Shown here piece after piece: positions 8,596 through 16,479 of a DNA stretch of 64,000 nt. Position 1 is the first letter of the stretch. Each line of letters begins with the position of its first letter. The notes below the pieces were generated by a model, which did not search any database, had not been told where the DNA came from, and saw nothing but the letters and a program-made list of their open reading frames with translations. This DNA is from Azorhizobium sp965227945 (GTDB lineage Bacteria > Pseudomonadota > Alphaproteobacteria > Rhizobiales > Xanthobacteraceae). Position numbers and translations under genes: made by a program. The stretch is taken from assembly GCA_965227945.1 (NCBI GenBank), contig CBDDGQ010000005.1:1054001-1118000 (forward strand), given 5' to 3'.

Positions 8596-10080
8596 ATGAA
8601 AGAGCTTCTTGAACCCACCGAAATGGCGCGGGCGGATCAGTTGGCCACGGCGGGCGGCACGACCGGTTCGGCGCTCATGGATCGGGCCGGCGCGGCGGTG
8701 GCGGACGCGGTGGCCCGCCGCCCCTTATCCACACGAATCACCATTCTGTGCGGCCCGGGCAACAATGGCGGCGACGGGTTCGTGGCCGCGCGCGTCCTGG
8801 TGCAGCGCGGCTATCGGGTCCGTCTGGCCCTGCTCGGCCAGGTTGAGCACTTGCGCGGGGATGCCGCGGGGGCCGCAACGCGCTGGCGGGGCGCGGTGGA
8901 GGACGCATCTGCCTGCGATTTGGGCGGTACCGACCTCCTGATCGATGCCCTGTTCGGGGCGGGACTGGCCCGCGATCTTGACGGCGCCGCCCGCGCCTTG
9001 GTGGAGCGCATCGCCGCCAGCGGCCTGCCGGTCATCGCGGTGGATCTGCCCTCGGGCCTCGACGGCGCCACCGGCCGGGTGCGCGGTGCGGCTGCGCCGG
9101 CGGTGGAGACGGTGACCTTCTTCCGCCGCAAGCCCGGCCATCTGCTGCTGCCGGGGCGGGCCTTGTGCGGCAAGGTGCGGGTGGCCGACATCGGCATCCC
9201 CGACAGCGTCCTGGACGAGATCCGACCGCTGACCAGCGTCAACGGGCCGGACCTGTGGCGGCCATCCTTCCCGACCCCTCTGGCGTCGGGGCACAAATAC
9301 GCCCGTGGCCATGCGGTGGTGGTGAGTGGTGGACGCTGGACCGCCGGCGCGGCGCGGCTGGCGGCGCGGGCGGGCCTGCGCGCGGGGGCGGGCCTAGTCA
9401 CCGTCGCGGCGCCGGAGGAGGCGCTGGCGGCGCACACCGCCTCCTATGCCGCCTTGATGATCCGCCCCATGGCCAGCGCCGGGGATCTGGCGAGCCTGCT
9501 GGCGGATCCACGCCTGTCGGCGGTGGTGATGGGGCCGGGGCTCGGGGTCGGGCCGGCGACGCGGGCGCTGGTGGAGGCGGCGGCAGGAGCGCAGCGCAAG
9601 CTGGTGCTGGATGCCGACGCGCTCACCAGTTTTGCCGGCGACTGCGCCGCCCTGGCGGCCCTCCTGGGCACCACCGCCGGCGCCATCGTCACCCCGCATG
9701 AAGGCGAATTCTCGCGCCTGTTCAAGGATGTGGCCGCAGTGCCGGAGGCCGCCGACAAGCTCGCGCGGGCGCGGGCGGCGGCACGGGCGCTGGGAGCAGT
9801 GGTGGTGCTGAAGGGGGCGGATACGGTGGTGGCGGCCCCCGATGGGCGGGCGGCCATTGCCGAGAATGCCCCGCCTTATCTCGCCACGGCCGGGGCAGGG
9901 GATGTGCTGGCGGGACTGTGCTGCGGGCTCCTCGCCCAGGCGATGCCGCCGTTCGAAGCGGCCGCCGCCGCGGTCTGGATCCATGGGGAGGCGGCCCGCG
10001 CCGCAGGTCCCGGGATGATCGCAGACGATCTGCCCGAGGCGCTGCCGCAGGTCTATCGGCGCCTGTTCGAGGGCGAATAA
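8596..10080 (+). CDS. nnr: Bifunctional NAD(P)H-hydrate epimerase / ADP-dependent NAD(P)H-hydrate dehydratase
   Basis: 494 residues, the size of bacterial Nnr fusions. Residues 1–215 are the YjeF_N epimerase with CGPGNNGGDGFVAAR; residues ~225–490 are the carbohydrate-kinase-like dehydratase with MGPGLG, VTPHEGEFSRLF and the nucleotide-site ATAGAGDVLAGL. The enzyme repairs hydrated NADH/NADPH. It is divergent from glnB and convergent with the multicopper-oxidase-fold gene. A short palindrome GCTCA–AAAAC–TGAGC (8518–8532) lies in its upstream region. Confidence 0.95.
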   Translation: MKELLEPTEMARADQLATAGGTTGSALMDRAGAAVADAVARRPLSTRITILCGPGNNGGDGFVAARVLVQRGYRVRLALLGQVEHLRGDAAGAATRWRGAVEDASACDLGGTDLLIDALFGAGLARDLDGAARALVERIAASGLPVIAVDLPSGLDGATGRVRGAAAPAVETVTFFRRKPGHLLLPGRALCGKVRVADIGIPDSVLDEIRPLTSVNGPDLWRPSFPTPLASGHKYARGHAVVVSGGRWTAGAARLAARAGLRAGAGLVTVAAPEEALAAHTASYAALMIRPMASAGDLASLLADPRLSAVVMGPGLGVGPATRALVEAAAGAQRKLVLDADALTSFAGDCAALAALLGTTAGAIVTPHEGEFSRLFKDVAAVPEAADKLARARAAARALGAVVVLKGADTVVAAPDGRAAIAENAPPYLATAGAGDVLAGLCCGLLAQAMPPFEAAAAAVWIHGEAARAAGPGMIADDLPEALPQVYRRLFEGE

Positions 10081-10107
10081 CCCTTTGACATCGAGACGCG
10101 ATATCGG

Positions 10108-10135
10108 TTCCGCCGCCGAACGGCCGGCGGCGGAA
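10108..10135. terminator. Stem-loop between convergent nnr and multicopper-oxidase-fold gene
   Basis: An 11-bp perfect stem TTCCGCCGCCG/CGGCGGCGGAA with a 6-base loop, centred between the two stop codons. There is no U-tract on either strand, so it is a weak intrinsic terminator or a 3'-end stabilising hairpin serving both genes. Confidence 0.55.
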
Positions 10136-10152
10136 ACGGGGTGGGAGCCGGC

Positions 10153-11412
10153 CTACTTCACCTCATAATAAGCGGCCGCCAGGACTTCGCCGGAGCCGCC
10201 CTTGCGGGCGATGATCGCCCACTTGCCCACCGCATCCGCCTTGAGGGCAACGCGGACCGTGGCGCGGGCAGGCACCGGGACGGTGTCGTGCCACCAGGGC
10301 TTCCAGCCGTCATCCATGCCGTCCAGCACCCGCACCGGGACCCCGTGAAAATGCACGGCCACCGGCGCATCGACCTTGTTGGACAGGGTGATGACCGCGG
10401 ACTTCCCCATTTGCAACGCCGTGAGTGAGGCAAGGTCGTTCACACGCGCCGCCCCCGGTCCGAGCGGCAGCTCGACACGGGTTGCGCCCTCCAGCGGGAT
10501 CTTCTCCGGCAGATCGTTGGCCGGCAGCGGCGCCGGGGTGGCGGGGGGCGCCGGCAGCGGGCTGGGGCCCACGGGGGCGATCAAGGCCAGTTGCACCGGG
10601 GTGCGGGTGGTCTCGATTTCGAGCACGATGGGGTCGGCGGAGTTGCCGTTGAGATTGACGTCCAGCGCCAGATCGATGCGCCCGCCGGGCACCAGCTGCA
10701 GCCGGCCCTCCTTCACCGCGAACGGAGCGGTGGGCTGGCCGTCGACGGCGATCACCCAGCTGGTGGCGTCCACCACATGCAGCCGCAGGAATTCCAGCGA
10801 GCCGTTGATGAGCCGCAGGCGCGCCCGCGCGCCCGCCGGCGCTTCCAGCGTGGGGGAGACGCCGCCGTTCACGGTGATGAGCGGCACCGTCATGGTTGGG
10901 TCGGGGGCCCAGGTCTGGATGAACATCACATGGTCGGCGCCGAACGGGGAGGGGCCCGGCTCCTCCACCACCAGGGCGCCCGCCAGCGCGCGGTTCGACT
11001 GGGCGGGATCGTAGGCGTGATACCAGAAGGTCCCCGCATCGGGCGGGGCGAAACTGAGGGGGCGGGTCTGCCCGGGGGCGATGGCCGGGCCGGTGAGCCC
11101 GGGCACGCCGTCCAGGGCGTTGGGCACCCGAACGCCGTGCCAGGTGACGTCGAACGGAACCTTGAGCTGGTTGCCGGCGGCCACCGACAACGTGTCGCCC
11201 TTCTTCACCCGCAACGCGGGGCCGGGCAGAGCGGTCTCGAACAGATCCACCGGCGCGCTGCCGCCCAACTCGATGCGCTGCGCCGGAGCGGCGGTGAGCG
11301 GGATCGGCGTCGCGGCGGTCTGGGCGAAACCGACGCGCGGCAGGGCGCCGCTGAGGGCGAGAGCCGCGGTGCCGGTCAAGGCGGCGCGGCGGGAGAACAG
11401 CGGTACGCGCAA
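10153..11412 (-). CDS. Multicopper-oxidase-fold protein, copper ligands degenerate (SufI/FtsP-like)
   Basis: About 419 residues with an N-terminal twin-arginine-type signal (SRRAALTGTAALALSGALP) ending near VGFAQ, so probably exported folded to the periplasm. Three cupredoxin domains are recognisable: domain 1 has DVTWHGVRV and GTFWYHAYD where active oxidases have HWHG and HxH; near residue 353 VHFHGVPVRV keeps an HxH; but the C-terminal HCHxxxHxxxGM motif, which supplies the type 1 copper ligands, is absent (GKWAIIARKGGSG). The fold is kept but oxidase chemistry is unlikely. TTG 11412 is preferred for the start because GGAGAG lies just upstream; TTG 11427 is the alternative. Function unknown; a structural or assembly role like SufI is plausible. 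Confidence 0.75.
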   Translation of the reverse strand: MRVPLFSRRAALTGTAALALSGALPRVGFAQTAATPIPLTAAPAQRIELGGSAPVDLFETALPGPALRVKKGDTLSVAAGNQLKVPFDVTWHGVRVPNALDGVPGLTGPAIAPGQTRPLSFAPPDAGTFWYHAYDPAQSNRALAGALVVEEPGPSPFGADHVMFIQTWAPDPTMTVPLITVNGGVSPTLEAPAGARARLRLINGSLEFLRLHVVDATSWVIAVDGQPTAPFAVKEGRLQLVPGGRIDLALDVNLNGNSADPIVLEIETTRTPVQLALIAPVGPSPLPAPPATPAPLPANDLPEKIPLEGATRVELPLGPGAARVNDLASLTALQMGKSAVITLSNKVDAPVAVHFHGVPVRVLDGMDDGWKPWWHDTVPVPARATVRVALKADAVGKWAIIARKGGSGEVLAAAYYEVK

Positions 11413-11517
11413 GACATCTCTCCGCAACTTAGAGAAGGAAGCGGGGCGACCTTCTCTTGTCGGCGGCGAAAGGGCAAGTGGCGATTGGTGGCACCATGCT
11501 CCCGCCGAGGCGTTCTC

Positions 11518-12408
11518 TCAGGGGGCGCTGGGGGGCGCCGCGATACCATCCAGGGCGGCCATCTCATCCGCCGGCAGGTCCAGGGTCGCCGCTGCCAGAT
11601 TCTCTTCCAGATGCGCCACGGACCCGGTGCCGGGGATCAGCAGGATGTTGGGCGCGCGGGCCAGCAGCCAGGCGAGCGCCACCTGCATGGGGGTAGCCCC
11701 GAGCCGTTCCGCCACCGCCGACAAAGCGGAGGATTGCAGCGGCGAGAAGCCGCCCAGCGGGAAGAAGGGCACATAGGCAATGCCCGCACGGGCCAGGTTA
11801 TCGACCAGGGCATCGTCGTCCCGGTGCGCCAGATTGTACTGATTTTGCACGCAGACGATCTCGCAGATGCCTTGCCCCTCGGCCACCTGGGCCGCGGTAA
11901 CGTTGCTGAGTCCGATATGGCGCACCAGGCCCCGCCGCTGCAGGTCGGCCAGCACCGTCAGGGGTTCCGCGATGGAGCCTTCCGCCGGACCGTGGACGTC
12001 GAACATGAGCCGCAGGTTTACCACGTCCAGAACGTCCCGACCGAGGTTGCGCAGATTGTCGTGCACCGCCGCTTCCAGTTCCGCCGGCGCGAAGGCCGGC
12101 AGCCAGGCCCCGTCGTCACCGCGCCGGGCGCCGATCTTGGTGACGATGACCAGATCGTCTCCATAAGGCGCCAGCGCCTCGCGGATGAGGCGGTTGGTGA
12201 CGTGCGGGCCATAGAAATCACTGGTGTCGATGTGGTTGACGCCGGCAGCCACCGCGGCGCGCAGCACGGCGAGGGCGGCGGCCGGGTCCTTCGGAGGGCC
12301 GAACACGCCCGGGCCAGCCAATTGCATGGCGCCATAGCCCAGGCGCCGCACGGTGTGGCTGCCGAGGGCGAAGGTGCCGGATGAGGCGAGAGGAGACACA
12401 GACGACAT
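11518..12408 (-). CDS. Aldo/keto reductase
   Basis: About 296 residues, a TIM-barrel AKR. It opens with VRRLGYGAMQLAGPGVFG; the catalytic set is Asp and Tyr in NHIDTSDFYGPHVTNRLI, Lys in VIVTKIGARR, and the His position is replaced by the RLMFDVHG region as in related reductases. PFFPLGGF and LIPGTGSVAHLEENLAA bind NADPH. It is close to oxidoreductases annotated as YdbC/pyridoxal-reductase-like, but the substrate is unknown. ATG 12408 has GGAG nine bases upstream; ATG 12435 is equally possible. Divergent from a LysR gene 94 bp away, which likely regulates it. Confidence 0.85.
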   Translation of the reverse strand: MSSVSPLASSGTFALGSHTVRRLGYGAMQLAGPGVFGPPKDPAAALAVLRAAVAAGVNHIDTSDFYGPHVTNRLIREALAPYGDDLVIVTKIGARRGDDGAWLPAFAPAELEAAVHDNLRNLGRDVLDVVNLRLMFDVHGPAEGSIAEPLTVLADLQRRGLVRHIGLSNVTAAQVAEGQGICEIVCVQNQYNLAHRDDDALVDNLARAGIAYVPFFPLGGFSPLQSSALSAVAERLGATPMQVALAWLLARAPNILLIPGTGSVAHLEENLAAATLDLPADEMAALDGIAAPPSAP

Positions 12409-12502
12409 GGGCGGGGCTCCGAGTTGGTCCGTCATTCTTAGCCCCTGTCCGCTAACATGATAATCCGGCACAATCGGCACGGGCTGTACCGGAAGGCGAA
12501 CA

Positions 12503-13405
12503 ATGAAGCCGGACCTCAATGATTTGAACGCCTTCCTCGCCGTGGTCCGCGCTGGGGGCTTCCGAGATGGCGCGCGCGCCGGCGGCGGCAGCGCGTCGGG
12601 CCTCAGCGAGGCGGTGCGCCGGCTGGAGGGGCAATTGGGGATCCGCCTGCTGCACCGGACCACGCGCAGCGTCGCGCCCACCGAGGCGGGCCGCCGATTG
12701 CTGGAGCGGCTCGCGCCGGCGCTGGGTGAGGTGGCGGCGGCGCTGGACGCGGTCCACGGGCTGCGCGACCGGCCGGCCGGCACATTAAAGCTGAATGTGC
12801 CGGTGAGCGCCGCGCGCCTGGTGTTGCCGGCGCTGGTGCCGGGGTTTCTGGCCGCCTTTCCGGAAATCCGCCTGGAGGTGCTGGCCGAGGACAGCTTCGT
12901 CGATCTGCTGGCCGCAGGGTGCGACGCGGGCATCCGCTATGACGAGCGGCTGGAGCTGGACATGATCGCGGTGCCCATCGGTCCCCGCGTGCAACGCTTC
13001 GCCGCCGCCGCCGCGCCCGCCTACCTGAAGCGCCACGGGCAGCCGCAGCATCCCCGCGACCTGCTGGACCACGCCTGCCTCCGTGGCCGCTTCTCCAGCG
13101 GCACCATGATGGACTGGGAGTTCGAGCGCGACGGCGAGGTGGTGCGCATCGATCCCACCGGCCACCTGCTGGTCAGCGTGGGCGCCGCCACCGATCTGGC
13201 GGTGGAGGCCGCCATCGCCGGCACCGGCATAATTCAATTGTTCGAGGACTGGCTGCGGCCGTATCTGGACAGCGGCGCCCTGGTGCCGGTGCTAGAGCCC
13301 TGGTGGCCACGCTTTTCCGGGCCGTTCCTCTATTATCCCGGCCGCCGCCTGGTGCCGCCGCCGTTGCGCGCCTTCATCGACTATGTGAAGGCGGCAGGGC
13401 CGTGA
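12503..13405 (+). CDS. LysR family transcriptional regulator
   Basis: 300 residues. Helix-turn-helix in FLAVVRAGGFRDGARAGGGS…LSEAVRRLEGQLGIRLLHRT, then an effector domain beginning GTLKLNVPVSAARLVLPALV. GGAAGG gives a good ribosome site ten bases before ATG. It is divergent from the aldo/keto reductase, the conventional target arrangement; the inducer is unknown. Followed by a 186-bp spacer carrying the tRNA-Leu promoter region. Confidence 0.9.
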   Translation: MKPDLNDLNAFLAVVRAGGFRDGARAGGGSASGLSEAVRRLEGQLGIRLLHRTTRSVAPTEAGRRLLERLAPALGEVAAALDAVHGLRDRPAGTLKLNVPVSAARLVLPALVPGFLAAFPEIRLEVLAEDSFVDLLAAGCDAGIRYDERLELDMIAVPIGPRVQRFAAAAAPAYLKRHGQPQHPRDLLDHACLRGRFSSGTMMDWEFERDGEVVRIDPTGHLLVSVGAATDLAVEAAIAGTGIIQLFEDWLRPYLDSGALVPVLEPWWPRFSGPFLYYPGRRLVPPPLRAFIDYVKAAGP

Positions 13406-13591
13406 CGCCCCGCAGGGGGCCACGGAGCGGGAGGGGCAACCGCGTGCTGTGCACGCAAACCACAGGTCCGCTTTTTCTTGCTGCACCCAGAACGCAGCGT
13501 GATATAAGCCGCAACCCGGCCGGACCCGAGTCATCGGTCGAGCGAGCGATGTTTTGCGCGTGTGGCTTATGCGCGGGAAGGTCGATCGCAT

Positions 13592-13676
13592 GCGGGCGTG
13601 GCGGAACTGGTAGACGCGCGGGATTTAGGTTCCCGTGACGAAAGTCGTGGGGGTTCGAGCCCCTCCGCCCGCACCA
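13592..13676 (+). tRNA. tRNA-Leu (anticodon TAG)
   Basis: An 85-base class II tRNA. The 7-bp acceptor GCGGGCG/CGCCCGC closes it, the anticodon stem CGGGA/TCCCG carries loop TTTAGGT (anticodon TAG at 13626–13628), there is a long variable arm as expected for Leu, and the T arm GGGGG-TTCGAGC-CCCTC is followed by an encoded CCA. It reads CUA and related leucine codons. Confidence 0.97.
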
Positions 13677-13782
13677 CGTCCCCCACTCGCTTCCGTTGGG
13701 ATGCACAGGCTCCTCCCGCGAGGGGTCCTGACGAGTTTCGAACGAATCTGCCGCGCGCGGCACTATGGATGAAGGCAAGACG

Positions 13783-15132
13783 ATGCAGGTGACCGAAACC
13801 CAGGCCGAGGGCCTCAAGCGCGCCTATACTGTGGTGCTCCCCGCGGCCGATCTCGACGCCAAGGCCAAGGATCGCCTCGTTGAGCTGAAGGACAAGGTGA
13901 AGATCAACGGCTTCCGTCCCGGCAAGGTGCCGGTGGCGCACATCAAGGCGCTCTACGGCAAGTCGGTGATGGCCGAGGTGATCGACCAGGCCGTGACCGA
14001 AGCCAACAGCAAGATCGTCGAGGACAACGGCCTGCGCCTGGCGCTGCCGCCCAAGGTCGAGCTGCCGCAGTCCGAGGACGAGGTGAAGGGTGTGATCGAG
14101 GGTCTCACCGACCTGACCTACACCATCGAACTGGAAATCCTGCCCAAGATCGAGCTGGGGAATTTCAAGGACATCACCATCGAGAAGCCGGTGGCCATCG
14201 TCGCCGATTCCGAGGTGGACGAGACCGTGAGCCGCCTCGCTGAGGGCAACCGGCCCTACACCGCCAAGGAGGGCGCTGCTGCCTCCGGCGACCGCATCAC
14301 CGTGGACTTTGTCGGCTCCATCGACGGCGTGCCGTTCGATGGCGGCGCGGGTGAGGGCGTGCAGGTGGTGATCGGCTCCAACAGCTTCATTCCGGGCTTC
14401 GAAGAGCAGCTCATCGGCCTGTCGGCCGGCGAGGAGCGCACCGTCAACGTCAGCTTCCCGACCAACTATCTGTCGGCGGACCTGGCCGGCAAGGATGCGT
14501 CCTTCGCGGTGAAGGCCTCGGCGGTGGAAGCCCCCGGCGAGTTCGCCATCGACGACGCGTTTGCCACCTCCCTCGGTCTGGAGAGCCTCGACAAGCTCAA
14601 GGAGCAGGTGCGTGAGCGCATCGCCAAGGAGCACGAGGGCGCGACCCGCCAGAAGGTGAAGCGCCAGCTGCTGGACGCGCTGGATGCCACCCACAAGTTC
14701 GACGTGCCCCCGAGCCTGGTGACCCAGGAGTTCGATGGTGTGTGGGGCCAGGTCCAGCAAGACCTGGCGCAGCAGAAGCGCAGCTTCGCCGACGAAGGCA
14801 CCACCGAGGACGACGCTCGGGTCGAGTACCAGCGCATCGCCGAGCGCCGCGTGCGTTTGGGTCTGGTTCTTGCAGAGATCGGTGAGCGCAACAATATACA
14901 GGTCAGCGACGATGAAGTGACGCGCGCGGTGGTGGAGCGGGCGCGTCAGTTCCCCGGCCAGGAACAGCAGGTATGGGATTATTATCGCCGCACCCCGCAG
15001 GCGATGGCGTCCCTGCGTGCCCCCCTGTTCGAGGAGAAAGTGGTCGACTTCCTGCTGGAGCTTGCGAACGTCACCGAAAAGCCGGTGACGCGCGAGGAGC
15101 TCTATAAGGAAGATGAGGAGAAGGCGGCCTGA
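13783..15132 (+). CDS. tig: Trigger factor (ribosome-associated chaperone and prolyl isomerase)
   Basis: 449 residues. Residues ~1–145 form the ribosome-binding domain with the signature GFRPGKVP; residues ~150–240 are the FKBP-type isomerase domain (DRITVDFVGSIDGVPFDGG…GSNSFIPGFEEQLIGL); the rest is the C-terminal chaperone domain. It binds nascent chains at the ribosome exit. An ATG at 13765 is in frame but homologues begin MQVTET, and GAAGG precedes 13783. First gene of the conserved tig–clpP–clpX–lon neighbourhood. Confidence 0.97.
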   Translation: MQVTETQAEGLKRAYTVVLPAADLDAKAKDRLVELKDKVKINGFRPGKVPVAHIKALYGKSVMAEVIDQAVTEANSKIVEDNGLRLALPPKVELPQSEDEVKGVIEGLTDLTYTIELEILPKIELGNFKDITIEKPVAIVADSEVDETVSRLAEGNRPYTAKEGAAASGDRITVDFVGSIDGVPFDGGAGEGVQVVIGSNSFIPGFEEQLIGLSAGEERTVNVSFPTNYLSADLAGKDASFAVKASAVEAPGEFAIDDAFATSLGLESLDKLKEQVRERIAKEHEGATRQKVKRQLLDALDATHKFDVPPSLVTQEFDGVWGQVQQDLAQQKRSFADEGTTEDDARVEYQRIAERRVRLGLVLAEIGERNNIQVSDDEVTRAVVERARQFPGQEQQVWDYYRRTPQAMASLRAPLFEEKVVDFLLELANVTEKPVTREELYKEDEEKAA

Positions 15133-15207
15133 TAAGGGCCGGTTTTCTGCTCAACCTCCTTCCGCCTGCGACGAAATCGCGCGCCTGCCCCGCGCCGAGG
15201 ACCGAAA

Positions 15208-15840
15208 ATGCGTGATCCTGTTGATACCTACATGAATTATTTGGTCCCCATGGTGGTCGAGCAGACCAACCGTGGGGAGCGGTCCTACGACATCTATTCG
15301 CGCCTTCTCAAGGAGCGGATCATCTTCCTGACCGGTCCGGTGGAAGACGGGATGTCCACGCTGACCGTGGCGCAGCTTCTGTTTCTTGAGGCGGAAAACC
15401 CCAAGAAAGAGATCTCGATGTACATCAATTCCCCCGGTGGAATTGTGACCTCGGGCCTCGCCATCTACGACACCATGCAGTTCATCCGCCCCGCCGTCTC
15501 CACGCTGTGCATCGGCCAGGCCGCCTCCATGGGCTCCTTGCTGTTGACTGCGGGCGAGAAGGGTCTGCGGTTTGCGCTGCCGAATGCCCGAATCATGGTC
15601 CATCAGCCGTCCGGCGGCTTCCAGGGCCAGGTGACGGACATCATGCTCCACGCCAAGGAAATCATGAGCCTCAAGCAGCGGCTCAATGAAATCTATGTGA
15701 AGCACACGGGCCAGGCACTCAAGGCGATCGAAGAGGCGCTCGAGCGCGACAACTTCATGACTGCCGCCGCCGCGGCCGAGTTCGGACTGATCGATTCCGT
15801 GCTCGACAAGCGCCCCGCCGACGAGGCCGCCAAGGCCTGA
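15208..15840 (+). CDS. clpP: ATP-dependent Clp protease proteolytic subunit
   Basis: 210 residues. The serine protease triad is visible: Ser107 in GQAASMGSLLL, His132 in IMVHQPSGG, and Asp in the ERDNFMTA segment near residue 175. The tail RPADEAAKA is unstructured. ClpP forms the 14-mer chamber fed by ClpX or ClpA. GAGGA lies ahead of the ATG; the gap from tig is 75 bp. The gene is followed by an unusually long and structured spacer before clpX. Confidence 0.97.
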   Translation: MRDPVDTYMNYLVPMVVEQTNRGERSYDIYSRLLKERIIFLTGPVEDGMSTLTVAQLLFLEAENPKKEISMYINSPGGIVTSGLAIYDTMQFIRPAVSTLCIGQAASMGSLLLTAGEKGLRFALPNARIMVHQPSGGFQGQVTDIMLHAKEIMSLKQRLNEIYVKHTGQALKAIEEALERDNFMTAAAAAEFGLIDSVLDKRPADEAAKA

Positions 15841-15929
15841 TCGGATCCGTTTTCCGGGGGCGGCGCGCGCGTTGGACTTGCGTGCGCTGCGATATCGCGC
15901 TTGCATGCTCCGATAGCCGGCATTGGACC

Positions 15930-16016
15930 GGCTGCGTCGGGCCGTCGCCGCAAGGCGCACCGCCGAGGAGGTGAGACCCACCTCGGCGTTCCGACGCAGC
16001 CATCGACACCGATGGC
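15930..16016 (+). other. Candidate structured RNA element (three-way junction) in the clpP–clpX spacer
   Basis: A perfect 11-bp inverted repeat GGCTGCGTCGG (15930–15940)/CCGACGCAGCC (15991–16001) encloses two further helices: CGCC-GCAA-GGCG (15946–15957) and an 8-bp stem CGCCGAGG/CCTCGGCG (15961–15988). A next 7-bp hairpin GCCATCG-ACAC-CGATGGC (15999–16016) shares three bases with the closing helix, so the two compete. No convincing coding frame crosses the region. The layout suggests a folded RNA in the clpP 3' or clpX 5' untranslated region, but there is no match to a known riboswitch that I recognise. Confidence 0.5.
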
Positions 16017-16197
16017 GGCGCACGACCCGGCGTGCGCGATGGACAGTCCCTCTATCAACTGGCCTTCGTTCACACGGGTCGATCTGGCAGGGTCCGATCA
16101 GGCACGCCATATGCATGTGCCTTGATTGAGCCCTCCAGGGGTGCTTGGCTGAGGGGTCATCCGCGGTTCGGCGCTGACGTGTGGCGGCGAACCTAGC

Positions 16198-16418
16198 CTA
16201 CCGCAAGGTTGTGGCGGTAGTTTAAGACAGTGGTCATCGTCAAGGTGTCTGCTGTGTGACAGCCGCAAGGCTGACAGGCGAGATAGACAGGCAAGGCAGC
16301 CGCAAGGCTGCGCGTTCAAAGCAGTCGCAAGGCTGCATGAGTTGGCTGAGGTGCGGTCGCAAGACCGAAGGGGAGCGAGACGCAGACGCGGATCGCCCCC
16401 GCAAGGGTTCCGTCTCGC
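16198..16418 (+). repeat. Series of GCAA-tetraloop hairpins upstream of clpX
   Basis: Short stems around C(GCAA)G recur on the plus strand: ACC/GGT at 16200–16209 (which can also fold as CTACCGC/GCGGTAG, 16198–16220), CAGCC/GGCTG 16260–16273, GCAGCC/GGCTGC 16296–16311, GCAGTC/GGCTGC with one G·U 16321–16336, CGGTC/GACCG 16354–16367 and CCC/GGG 16398–16407. The last is enclosed by GCGAGACG (16375–16382)/CGTCTCGC (16411–16418). Stems differ in sequence but the loop does not, and pairing is kept by matched changes. All read GNRA in the direction of clpX transcription. With 15930–16016 this fills most of the 639-base gap between clpP and clpX. Confidence 0.65.
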
Positions 16419-16479
16419 GACGGCGGGAGGCCCTCCCAGGGGCATCGCGTCTTTCGTGCCGGACCACACGGAGATGAAG

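Noticed and set aside
10153..11412. Annotating as active laccase or copper oxidase
   Set aside because: The type 1 copper ligands and several type 2/3 histidines are not there.
16198..16418. Possible CRISPR array in the hairpin series
   Set aside because: Only the GCAA loop and a few stem bases recur; repeats are 10–16 bases, spacing is irregular (about 25–44 bases), stems differ, and no cas genes are near.
16342..16479. N-terminal extension of ClpX through the hairpin region
   Set aside because: The frame is open, but it translates to Arg/Gly-rich sequence absent from ClpX, and the ribosome site and conserved MSK start are at 16480.
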